Shown in pieces: positions 6,413 to 14,119 of a stretch of DNA of 15,943 nucleotides. Each line of letters starts with the position of its first letter. Position 1 is the stretch's first letter. This DNA comes from PUPG01 sp031323845. Its GTDB lineage: Bacteria; Bacteroidota; Bacteroidia; Bacteroidales; UBA7960. The notes under the pieces were generated by a model. It did not search any database. It saw nothing but the letters and a program-made list of their open reading frames with translations, and was not told the origin of the DNA. Location of the stretch: contig JAVIYP010000065.1 in NCBI GenBank assembly GCA_031323845.1, positions 1 to 15,943 of the forward strand. The letters run 5' to 3'. The translations under genes were made by a program, and so were the position numbers.

Positions 6413-9403
6413 TTGATAACCCCGCGCACAACATACCCGTTTTTTATCGGCCTGGTCATGATGGCAGGCAGCTTTCTGTTTTCGGGTGGTAAGCTCACGA
6501 ATGCTGCACCTGCAGACATGTCGTACGGCCTGTATTCCCCGGATACCGATGAAGTGCTGCTGACCTTCCGCTACAGAGGCGTCGGGCATGTTTACATTAC
6601 CGGGCTCTACGACTATGGGGTGGACATGCTGTATCTTCCGGTTACAGAGCTATTCAACCGCATGGAGATCTTTTTTGAGCCTAGCCCGGGCGACTTTACC
6701 CTATCCGGGAACTTTATCTCCGCAAACAGACCCTACAGGATATTTTTCAACCAGCGGCGCGTTGTTTTTGAAGGCACCACTTATGAGTTTGATGTGGACG
6801 ACTTTCGCATTGGCGATATGGACTTTTTTATGTCACCCAGGGTGTTTGAGGAAGTCTTCGGTTTGTTCTTTACCATCAACATCAACCTGCTAACCTTAAC
6901 GCTTGAGACAGATCATACTTTGCCGGTTGAAGAACGGGCAGAGCGTGAACGCCGGCGGCAGCTCATTGAAGCACGCGAGGTGACGCGGCAGTTTTACCCC
7001 CTCGAAGAGGACAGAAACCGCAGGGTGCTGGGCATCGGTTTTGCCGACTATAACATTACCGGCAGCTTCAGCCAGGAAAACCCAAACATGAATTACAACG
7101 TCACGGGGGGTATTGAGCTGATGGGCGGTGACCTCCAGGGAAGCATTATCGGGTCTTGGTCGGAAGAGGACCATCGCCTCCGGGCCACCGGGCTCAGATG
7201 GCGATACGTGGTACGCAACAACCCCTGGTTCAGCAATTTTTCTGCCGGCCAGCTGTCCACCACAGGCCTCCAGCCCCGTAACATCAGGGGTGCCTCCATA
7301 TCAAACAGTCCCGTTGAACCGCGCAGACTCTATGAAACCTATATCCTTGACGGCTATACCGACCCCGACTCCGAAGTGGAGCTGTACCTGAACAACCGGC
7401 TTATAGATTTTGCCCGCGCGGATGCCGCCGGCTACTATCGTTTTGAGTTCCCCCTCACTTACGGCACATCCCGCATCACCATCAACATATACACCCCCAC
7501 GGGAGAAGCACGCAGCATTGACCGGCAACTACAGATCCCCTTCACCTTTCTGCCTCCGGGGGAGGCGTCCTACAACATACAGGGGGGGCTTTCCGAGACC
7601 TTTCTTGGCGACACCGAGGAGGAAAAGTATATTGTTCACGGTGACGTTTCCTACGGTGTTACCAGCTGGCTTACCGCCAAGGTCGGCAGCGAGTACATAC
7701 AGGACCTGCACGACGACAGGCCCTTCTTCTACGGAGGACTCTCCGCCCGGGTGCTGTCGCAATACCTGGTGAATGTTGATGTGGCTCCAAATGCTTATTA
7801 CCGCGGTATTACCAGCGTGATGTTTCCCTCGGGACGCAGCATGAACCTGCAGTACACCTGGTATGACGGGGAATCCATATTTAACACCCGGCGTGCTGAT
7901 CAGGACATCAGCGCAAGTTTTTTCATTCCCTTTACCTTGCTGAACACACCTATGGGCATACGTGTAGGCGGTGATCACGCCATATTCGACGGCAGCAGCA
8001 TTACGCGTTACCGGACGGACATGACCGTACGGCTCGGGCGAATGAACCTTCGCATGAACTACCGTGACGTACTGTTTTACAGCGATGATGAGTTCTCGCT
8101 GGGCCAGGGACAGGTTAACAGCACAGTTACCTACACCTTCATGCGTTCGCCGGGACTGCCTGTTTTTGTGAGGGGTATGTTCCTCAGGGGAAACGTCAGC
8201 TACAGCCTTGCCGACAATGCCTTTCAGGAGGTTGGACTTCAGGTGTCGCGGAGCATTCGGCAGTGGGGGCGCATCAACCTTGACGCCGGTTACGACCTGC
8301 TGAGAAACCAGCACACTGTTCGTCTGGGTTTCATCATGGACCTTGCCCCTGTCCGGTCTACCACCAATGTTGATGTGCGTGGCGACAGGACCAATGTGCG
8401 CCAGAACCTTCGCGGTTCTCTCGGGTTCGACCGCAGGCCCGACAGGATCATTGCCACCAACCGTAACCAGGTCGGAAGAGCCGGCGCTTCGGTGATCCTC
8501 TTTGTGGACAACAACAACTCGGGCACCTTTGACCCGGGCGACGAGATCATTCCCAGCCGTGCGGTACGACTTGACCGCTCAGCACAGATGTTCGTGGGCC
8601 GCGACGGCATTTTGCGCATCGCCCAGCTGCAAAGCTATCACCAGTACAACCTTGACGTTATGCGCCAGGCCTTGCCAAACCCCATGCTGGCCCCCGGACG
8701 CAACCAGTTCAGCTTTGTCGCCGACCCCAATCAATTCAAACGCATAGAAATCCCCTTCTACCGAACAGGCGTCATTGACGGCACCGTTTACACCCTTCGC
8801 GACGGCGAATTGCGCGGTCAAGGCGGCTTACGCCTGATGATCAGCGGCACTGACAATGATTTCAGAGAAACCGTGCGTAACTTCTCTGACGGCAGCTATT
8901 ATGCCATGGACATGCCTCCCGGTAACTATATCGTTGAGGTTGACCCGGTTCAGCTGGACTTCCTTGATGTAAGGATGCGCGGAGGTCCCCTGGCGTTTCA
9001 AATCAGGGCTCTCTCGGAAGGCGATTTCATCGAAGGACTGGACATCATCCTCGAACCCAGGGTTGAAGAACCTCCGGTTATTTCACTCACCGACAGGCCC
9101 AGCCCCAGGGTGATGGCAGGCTTGCGCGAATCATTGAAAGAGAAAGCAAGTGAACATATCAGGTACTACGTGTCGTCGCAGAATGCCTTTTTTGAAGGCG
9201 ATTTTGAGCTTGCCCGGGAATATATAGAAGCAGCGATTGACCTGTTTGAAACAGACTATGCGCTGGCGCTTAAAGGAACGGTGCTGTATATGCTGGGTCA
9301 AAAAGACGCCGCCATGGCACTCTGGCAGGAAGCCAACCGGAGAAACCCCGGAATCGGCATTCCTGACGTTGAGGTCCTGGACGAATTGTTATCATACCAA
9401 TAA
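6413..9403 (+). CDS. Outer-membrane fimbrial usher with C-terminal TPR extension
   Basis: A 996-residue protein taken from a TTG start, which restores a good signal peptide (n-region Arg5, then a hydrophobic stretch to about residue 25). An ATG at 6458 is the alternative, but it cuts into that signal. After an N-terminal periplasmic region (35-190) comes a long beta-barrel region (about 200-680). This includes the usher block GASISNSP..PRRLYETYILDG (293-314) and a plug-like domain (about 305-375; SEVELYLNNRLIDF, YYRFEFPLTYG). A beta domain with the Asp/Asn/Gly-rich loop FVDNNNSGTFDPGDE (697-711) and a second carboxypeptidase-regulatory-like domain (about 785-880) follow. The last ~90 residues (905-990) are helical TPR repeats, not a normal usher feature. 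It would secrete and assemble pilin subunits; the TPR tail should face the periplasm. It lies 177 bases after the chaperone. Confidence 0.8.
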   Translation: MITPRTTYPFFIGLVMMAGSFLFSGGKLTNAAPADMSYGLYSPDTDEVLLTFRYRGVGHVYITGLYDYGVDMLYLPVTELFNRMEIFFEPSPGDFTLSGNFISANRPYRIFFNQRRVVFEGTTYEFDVDDFRIGDMDFFMSPRVFEEVFGLFFTININLLTLTLETDHTLPVEERAERERRRQLIEAREVTRQFYPLEEDRNRRVLGIGFADYNITGSFSQENPNMNYNVTGGIELMGGDLQGSIIGSWSEEDHRLRATGLRWRYVVRNNPWFSNFSAGQLSTTGLQPRNIRGASISNSPVEPRRLYETYILDGYTDPDSEVELYLNNRLIDFARADAAGYYRFEFPLTYGTSRITINIYTPTGEARSIDRQLQIPFTFLPPGEASYNIQGGLSETFLGDTEEEKYIVHGDVSYGVTSWLTAKVGSEYIQDLHDDRPFFYGGLSARVLSQYLVNVDVAPNAYYRGITSVMFPSGRSMNLQYTWYDGESIFNTRRADQDISASFFIPFTLLNTPMGIRVGGDHAIFDGSSITRYRTDMTVRLGRMNLRMNYRDVLFYSDDEFSLGQGQVNSTVTYTFMRSPGLPVFVRGMFLRGNVSYSLADNAFQEVGLQVSRSIRQWGRINLDAGYDLLRNQHTVRLGFIMDLAPVRSTTNVDVRGDRTNVRQNLRGSLGFDRRPDRIIATNRNQVGRAGASVILFVDNNNSGTFDPGDEIIPSRAVRLDRSAQMFVGRDGILRIAQLQSYHQYNLDVMRQALPNPMLAPGRNQFSFVADPNQFKRIEIPFYRTGVIDGTVYTLRDGELRGQGGLRLMISGTDNDFRETVRNFSDGSYYAMDMPPGNYIVEVDPVQLDFLDVRMRGGPLAFQIRALSEGDFIEGLDIILEPRVEEPPVISLTDRPSPRVMAGLRESLKEKASEHIRYYVSSQNAFFEGDFELAREYIEAAIDLFETDYALALKGTVLYMLGQKDAAMALWQEANRRNPGIGIPDVEVLDELLSYQ

Positions 9404-9452
9404 AACTTAAAACAGCTATCTTAGCCCATTCAGTCAGCAAAAACAACATATC

Positions 9453-11309
9453 ATGCGCTACACTTACGACATAGTAACCGGCATCATCAAACCCTGGTGT
9501 ATTGGGTTATGCCTGCTGTTTGTCCCGGCAATGCTGGCGGCACAGGAAGCAGATCCTGCAGGGGAGGCCCCGGATGAACCGCAGGCACAAACGGAAATTG
9601 TCATCAACGAAGAGTATGAAGACAGGCTGAGCCGGTTATTCAGCAATTATTTTGATCCGGCCACCTATTTCATCAACGTCCGCACCCTGGTTACCCAGGA
9701 AAGGATAGCCGTTGCGCCACCGGCTGCTGCTGAGGTTGCACCGGCACGTGCAGTGAGGCTGCCCGGACTGCCTGTTACCCTGAGAGATGCAGAGAGCGAA
9801 CGGCAAATACAGCAGAGTTTTCAAAGTTTTGTAACCGGTTTGCGCGGACCGGAGCAACGCGACGTGATCATGTTAACCGAGATCATCATTTTTGCTGACA
9901 ACATGTATGGTGCCGCCGATGTGGCCTTTATGGAAAACCTGTCCATGTCGGCCATTCCGTTTTATCCTGATCGCGGTGACCAGATCACGGTAATCCAGCA
10001 AGCTTTCCCCCAGCGCATCATAACCACAGAGCCGTTGCGCATTGAGTTGTCGGAGCCGCTGGCGCCTCCCCCGCAGATCCAGGTGCTGGTGCCGGAACAG
10101 ATCGCCCACAGGGTTTCAGCCGTACCGGTGCATGTCTGGATTGGCATCGGCCTGATATTGTTGCTGGCAGCTGTCGTAATCATTGTATGGCTCTACACAC
10201 GCAGAGCTCCCGCTGCCGTTGCGGCTGCAGGTGCTGCTTCCAGCTCCAACAGGTTTAACATTACCCAGGAGGGAGGCAGCGGAGGCGAGAGGGGCTTTGT
10301 TATGCCGGACAGGCTGCTTGAGCCTGAGCCACGTCCAGAGCCTGACCACAGAACCTACCTGATGAGCCTGTTCATGGACAGGCCTATAGAGGTCGCCAGC
10401 CTCCTTGAAAGGTGGATCAAGCTCGACGAACAAAAAGGCTCTCTGAAGGCGGCACAACTGATAAACAATGTGGATGCCCGCTTCATGCTCCTGATAGAGA
10501 AATACATGTCGAAAGACGCCTACGAGAGCCTGCTGGAAGCATCGGAGGATCCTGCTTCCAGGGAAAAATATGAAACCCTCGAAGACTTCAGGGAAATCAC
10601 CAAGGAGGTGCGGCAGTCGCTTCGTGACGGCACAGCCACCGGTCTTAAGGAATACGAATTCATACAGTTTATTGAGAACGACCAGCTGCTGCAGATCGCC
10701 CAGGAGATCTCCGACAACGACCTGGCGCTGATGATCAGGAACCTTCCGCCCAAACGCAGTGCCTGGTTGCTGGAAATGATAGGAACAGAGCGGACCCGCA
10801 TCATTCTGTCGCTCATCACACGCATGGAAACCATCAACTACGAAACGCTTCGCGATTCTGCCGGAAAACTGTTTGAGAAGTACTTCTCCATGCAATCGGC
10901 GCATACGTATACCAACAAGGACATTGAGAGGATCATCAGCACCATTGAGGAAACGCCCATCAGCAAGCAGGAGCAGTACCTTGCCATGCTGGCAGAAACC
11001 GAGCCTTCCTTGTTCAACATCGTTAACAAGCGCATCATTACCTGGGATCGCCTGACCATGGTGGATGAGGCCATTCTTAAAGAAGCGTTTGACGACATTG
11101 ACAGCCGGACTATGGCACTGGCGCTGAAAGACACACCCGCCTACCTTGAAGATGAGCTGCTGACGCTGCGTCCACAGCGCGAACAGCTTATGATCAGCGA
11201 GATGATGCAGGAGGCCGAACCCTCGTCAAAAGAAACTGAAAATGCACGGAGGCTGATTCTTGATGCGGTAAAGGAAGCCAGGGAGCTTCTGGAGAAAGCA
11301 GCGCAATAA
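9453..11309 (+). CDS. FliF-FliG-like fusion: putative motor ring/rotor protein
   Basis: A 618-residue protein. Residues 1-30 are a signal peptide or membrane anchor. Residues 50-190 resemble FliF ring-building motif 3, including the IIIFADN strand and the YPDRGDQITVIQQAF strand (171-185), matching the 'ERGD.v.V...F' end of that domain. One transmembrane helix spans 228-248. A Pro/Glu-rich linker leads to DRPIEVASLLERWI (309-322), which matches the FliF C-terminal tail that binds FliG. Residues 330-618 then resemble FliG: an N-like part, a middle helical part (400-475) and a C-terminal domain where WDRL, VDE, DIDS and ALALK (531-559) align without gaps to E. coli FliG. The torque-helix Lys and Arg (K559, R576) are kept. 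It is 49 bases after the usher and 12 before the lipoprotein. Nothing else I know fits this domain order. Confidence 0.78.
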   Translation: MRYTYDIVTGIIKPWCIGLCLLFVPAMLAAQEADPAGEAPDEPQAQTEIVINEEYEDRLSRLFSNYFDPATYFINVRTLVTQERIAVAPPAAAEVAPARAVRLPGLPVTLRDAESERQIQQSFQSFVTGLRGPEQRDVIMLTEIIIFADNMYGAADVAFMENLSMSAIPFYPDRGDQITVIQQAFPQRIITTEPLRIELSEPLAPPPQIQVLVPEQIAHRVSAVPVHVWIGIGLILLLAAVVIIVWLYTRRAPAAVAAAGAASSSNRFNITQEGGSGGERGFVMPDRLLEPEPRPEPDHRTYLMSLFMDRPIEVASLLERWIKLDEQKGSLKAAQLINNVDARFMLLIEKYMSKDAYESLLEASEDPASREKYETLEDFREITKEVRQSLRDGTATGLKEYEFIQFIENDQLLQIAQEISDNDLALMIRNLPPKRSAWLLEMIGTERTRIILSLITRMETINYETLRDSAGKLFEKYFSMQSAHTYTNKDIERIISTIEETPISKQEQYLAMLAETEPSLFNIVNKRIITWDRLTMVDEAILKEAFDDIDSRTMALALKDTPAYLEDELLTLRPQREQLMISEMMQEAEPSSKETENARRLILDAVKEARELLEKAAQ

Positions 11310-11321
11310 ACCACACAGCTT

Positions 11322-11807
11322 ATGAGCTTTACCAGAATATATATTGTTGTTTTTGCCTTATTGCTGGCAGTATGGTTTTCTTCATGCGGCAGCCAGAGAG
11401 ATCTTCCTTCCGAGCCTCCACGGCCGGAACCGGCGGAGGTCGCCGAAGAACAGCCGCAGGTGGAAACACCGCCTGATGAAACGGATCCGCTGATGGAGGA
11501 AATGACTGAAGAAGAAATAAGGTCGTCAATTGAGGGAGAATACCGGGAGCTTACCAACAGGGCACTGGAGCATCTGGTGCTGGCACAGATTGCCCTGGAA
11601 GACGGCATGCCCAACATGGCCCTATACGAAATAAACCGTTCGCTGGCATTGCTGGAAACCGCCGATGCTTTGGCCTGGAAAGGTTCCATACTGTTCCTGC
11701 TTGGGCAGGTAACTGAGGCGCAAACCTTCTGGCAAAGAGCGTATATGATGAACCCGGATGCCGTCCATAAAAACCTGCCCGGCATACAGGAAGCGTTCCG
11801 GCAATAA
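11322..11807 (+). CDS. TPR lipoprotein related to the usher C-terminus
   Basis: A 161-residue lipoprotein. The signal sequence ends in the lipobox-like FSSC with the lipidated Cys at 22. A Pro/Glu-rich linker (26-56) and a helical TPR domain (about 70-158) follow. The TPR part aligns without gaps to the usher tail: residues 113-145 against usher 947-979, sharing KG, LGQ, WQ, A and NP (16 of 33 identical by eye). I see no clear acidic surface-export signal after the Cys, so it is more likely periplasm-facing than surface-exposed. It sits between the rotor-like and stator-like genes, 12 and 37 bases from them. A link between usher and motor is a plausible inferred role. Confidence 0.8.
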   Translation: MSFTRIYIVVFALLLAVWFSSCGSQRDLPSEPPRPEPAEVAEEQPQVETPPDETDPLMEEMTEEEIRSSIEGEYRELTNRALEHLVLAQIALEDGMPNMALYEINRSLALLETADALAWKGSILFLLGQVTEAQTFWQRAYMMNPDAVHKNLPGIQEAFRQ

Positions 11808-11844
11808 GGCCGGCTATCTGTTAAACCGATACAAACCAGAAGTG

Positions 11845-12624
11845 ATGAAAATAACTGTTACCACAATAGTAAGCATGGTCCTGGCCCTTTTGGTATTCCT
11901 CTTTGGGGTCCTGTATGTTACCAACGTGATCAGGCTGGGTCAGCTGCCTGAACTGATTGAAGTGTTTAACCTGCCCAGTTTCTCCATTATTGTGGGAGGT
12001 GTTTTTGCCCATGTGCTTATCTCTTTCCCACCGGAGCAGCTGTTTTCATCTCTTTCAAGGATGTCGCTCTTTTTTGCACACAGCAAAAACGACACAGCAC
12101 GGATGGAAGAGATAATACCCGGTATCATTCAATGGCAGAGAGAACTGCGAAAAAACAAGCTGGCCGCTGCAGCCGGTTTAAGCGAAGATGTTGATGACCA
12201 CTTTGCCTCTTTTCTGTTTACACTGATGGCCACCAACTACAGCACTGAAGACATCAAAGAACTGGGCGAGGCGCGCATCACTTCCAACTTCAAAAAAAAC
12301 AGCAGCGAAAGCAACATTTACACAGCGCTGGGTAATGCATCGCCGGCGTTCGGCATGCTTGGAACGCTGCTGGGCCTGATCGTCATGCTCCAGGACTTCC
12401 AGGATTCAGGAACTTTAGGCATGGGGCTGGGCGTAGCCCTTATGACTACGCTTTATGGCCTCAGCCTGGCGCAGTTTCTCTGGTTTCCCATGGAGAAAAA
12501 AATCATTAATGCCGCCAGGCAAGCCGCACGAAGGGAACAGCTGATGCTTGACGGCATCCTTCTCATTATGCAAGACAAACCCTCCATGTATATTAAGGAT
12601 TACTTATCGGCTTCCATACAATAG
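11845..12624 (+). CDS. MotA/PomA-family stator subunit
   Basis: A 259-residue inner-membrane protein of the MotA/PomA type, not the smaller TolQ/ExbB type. Four membrane segments lie at about 2-26, 44-62, 163-183 and 194-216. The signature IIVGGVFAHVLISFPPEQ (48-65) is MotA-like. SPAFGMLGTLLGLIVML (166-182) and VALMTTLYG (197-205) match PomA closely. The two functional prolines are present (P167, P215), and so is a cytoplasmic loop with Arg-Lys (R102, K103) at the position that faces FliG in known stators. Threonines T174 and T201/T202 correspond to the PomA set associated with sodium use. The ATG at 11845 is chosen because it starts the first membrane segment; the open frame before it overlaps the lipoprotein gene. 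Cotranscribed with motB-like. Confidence 0.92.
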   Translation: MKITVTTIVSMVLALLVFLFGVLYVTNVIRLGQLPELIEVFNLPSFSIIVGGVFAHVLISFPPEQLFSSLSRMSLFFAHSKNDTARMEEIIPGIIQWQRELRKNKLAAAAGLSEDVDDHFASFLFTLMATNYSTEDIKELGEARITSNFKKNSSESNIYTALGNASPAFGMLGTLLGLIVMLQDFQDSGTLGMGLGVALMTTLYGLSLAQFLWFPMEKKIINAARQAARREQLMLDGILLIMQDKPSMYIKDYLSASIQ

Positions 12625-12627
12625 TTC

Positions 12628-13335
12628 ATGTCCATGACTGACAACAGGCAAGACATAATCAGCAACAAGGATTTGACCTCCCGCATTGAGGCCGAAAACA
12701 GCCACAAGGAAAACAGCGTCTGGTACCTTACCTACCTGGACACGATTACCTTGTTGCTGGCCTTTATTGTCATTATGGCAGGCATTGCCGGGGTTAATAT
12801 TTTCCTGTTTGATGATGCTCAAATGGGCCTGAGGTCGGATTTGGACAGAACCGTGATAATACAGACACCAATTTTTGAGCTGGAGGAAGACCTGAATTCC
12901 ATGCTTTCGGAAAAGCTTCAGGACGGTTCGCTCATTATAGAAACCGACGAGAGGGAGCTGCGCATGCATTTCAGGGGCAGTTCGTTTTATCGCGTTGGTG
13001 AGGCCGAGCTGCTGCCTTCCGGTCAGGCCATTATTGACCGCATCCTCAGCGCCATAAAGGAGCTTGAGTTCTACCGCTTCAATGTTGACATTGAGGGTCA
13101 TGCCGACTCCACCCCCATACAAACCATGAGGTTTCCAAGCAACTGGGAGCTGTCTGTTGCCCGGGCTTCAAACATCGTGCGGTATTTTATCGCCCGGGGG
13201 TTTGAACCTGAAAGGCTGAAAGCCTCAGGCTATGGCGACATCTTTCCGGTAGCTCCCAACAAGGATGAATTTGGCAACCCAATACCAGAAAACCAGGACA
13301 TGAACCGCCGTGTGGTGATTCGCCTGTTCTATTAG
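12628..13335 (+). CDS. MotB/PomB-family stator subunit with OmpA peptidoglycan-binding domain
   Basis: A 235-residue protein with one N-terminal transmembrane helix (about 32-56) and a periplasmic OmpA/MotB domain. The helix block WYLTYLDTITLLLAFIV aligns with the MotB/PomB helix, and D38 sits at the position of the ion-carrying Asp (D32 in E. coli MotB, D24 in PomB). The C-terminal domain has IEGHADSTP (155-163, peptidoglycan-contacting D160), NWELSVARA (172-180, R179), GYGD and NRRVVIRL. The linker between helix and domain (57-115) is of MotB size and could include a plug. It begins three bases after the motA-like stop codon. A second ATG two codons later is also possible. Confidence 0.92.
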   Translation: MSMTDNRQDIISNKDLTSRIEAENSHKENSVWYLTYLDTITLLLAFIVIMAGIAGVNIFLFDDAQMGLRSDLDRTVIIQTPIFELEEDLNSMLSEKLQDGSLIIETDERELRMHFRGSSFYRVGEAELLPSGQAIIDRILSAIKELEFYRFNVDIEGHADSTPIQTMRFPSNWELSVARASNIVRYFIARGFEPERLKASGYGDIFPVAPNKDEFGNPIPENQDMNRRVVIRLFY

Positions 13336-13390
13336 CCCCCCGTTTAGCATCTGTTCAACACATAAGATAACCCAGGCTTAAACCGGGCGG

Positions 13391-14002
13391 CTATGAGTTT
13401 TGCGTCATCTGGATCTTGCTGCGGATAAAATCAATGGCCACCATATTTTCACCACCCTGGGGCACAATGATGTCGGCGTAGCGCTTGGTGGGCTCAATGA
13501 ACTGCAGGTGCATCGGTTTTACAAAACGCTCGTAGTGGTCAAGCACTTCCACAAAAGAACGTCCGCGTTCTTCAATGTCGCGCCGTATGATGCGCATCAG
13601 CCGGTCGTCGCCGTCGGCATCAACAAAGATCTTAATGTCCATGCGGTCGCGCATGCGCGGATTGGAAAGAATCAGGATGCCTTCCACAATAATAACCTCT
13701 CTCGGAACGGTGGGAATGGTCTCCTTCGCACGGGCACACGTAAGATAGGAATAAATGGGCATGGGGATGGTGGTGCCTTCCCGGAGCATGTCGAGGTGTT
13801 TGACGAGCAGGTTGAATTCAATGGCGCTGGGATGGTCAAAGTTGATTTTGGCCCGCTCCTCTGCCGAAAGATGACCATTGTCCTTGTAATAAGAGTCCTG
13901 CGATATTACGGTAACGCACTCTGAAGGAAGCTGTTCCAGAATTTTTCGCACCACGGTTGATTTACCGGAACCGGAGCCCCCGGCAATACCTATGATAAGC
14001 AT
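13391..14002 (-). CDS. udk: Uridine kinase
   Basis: Phosphorylates uridine and cytidine to UMP and CMP in pyrimidine salvage. The 203-residue product has the P-loop GGSGSGKST (8-16) right after the first strand, the DSYYK block (36-40), NFDHPSA (54-60), VIIVEGILIL (Walker-B-like strand) and RRDIEERGRS, all typical of Udk. The frame extends 26 codons further upstream to 14080, but those residues are unlike the family. I chose the ATG at 14002, which starts MLIIGIAGGSG. It converges with the motB-like gene across a 55-base gap and diverges from the TauE gene. Confidence 0.94.
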   Translation of the reverse strand: MLIIGIAGGSGSGKSTVVRKILEQLPSECVTVISQDSYYKDNGHLSAEERAKINFDHPSAIEFNLLVKHLDMLREGTTIPMPIYSYLTCARAKETIPTVPREVIIVEGILILSNPRMRDRMDIKIFVDADGDDRLMRIIRRDIEERGRSFVEVLDHYERFVKPMHLQFIEPTKRYADIIVPQGGENMVAIDFIRSKIQMTQNS

Positions 14003-14100
14003 ACGCTGTTTTTTCGGTAAAAATAAACATTCTTTCCAATTAGCAAACAGCAATGCGCCATAAAACACCGCAGAATTCATTTCTCATCAGGATAAAGCCT

Positions 14101-14108
14101 TATCTTTG
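14101..14108 (+). promoter_or_regulatory. -7 element of the TauE/SafE gene
   Basis: TATCTTTG matches the Bacteroidota -7 consensus exactly. A T-rich stretch near 14080-14082 may serve as a weak -33 element. It lies only 11 bases before the ATG, so the transcript would be almost leaderless. Confidence 0.6.
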
Positions 14109-14119
14109 CGCAAAAAAAG

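Noticed and set aside
9453..11309. Gliding-motility GldL/GldM type 9 motor component
   Set aside because: The domain order and motifs match FliF and FliG, not GldM (long periplasmic Ig-like repeats) or GldL, and no gld/spr genes are nearby.
9453..13335. A flagellar operon fragment
   Set aside because: Only FliF/FliG-like and MotA/B-like parts are present. There is no rod, hook, filament, export or FliM/FliN gene, the FliF part lacks RBM1 and RBM2, and the neighbours are fimbrial and housekeeping genes.
11845..13335. Zorya anti-phage defence (ZorA/ZorB) or a Tol/Exb system
   Set aside because: The MotA-like protein lacks the long cytoplasmic tail of ZorA and has MotA/PomA motifs, and no ZorC/D/E-type genes are adjacent. 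TolQ/ExbB proteins have three helices and different motifs.
13336..13390. Bidirectional terminator between motB-like and udk
   Set aside because: CCCGTTTA and TAAAC-C-GGG can pair but with a bulge, a loop of over 30 bases and no T-tract on either side, so support is too weak.
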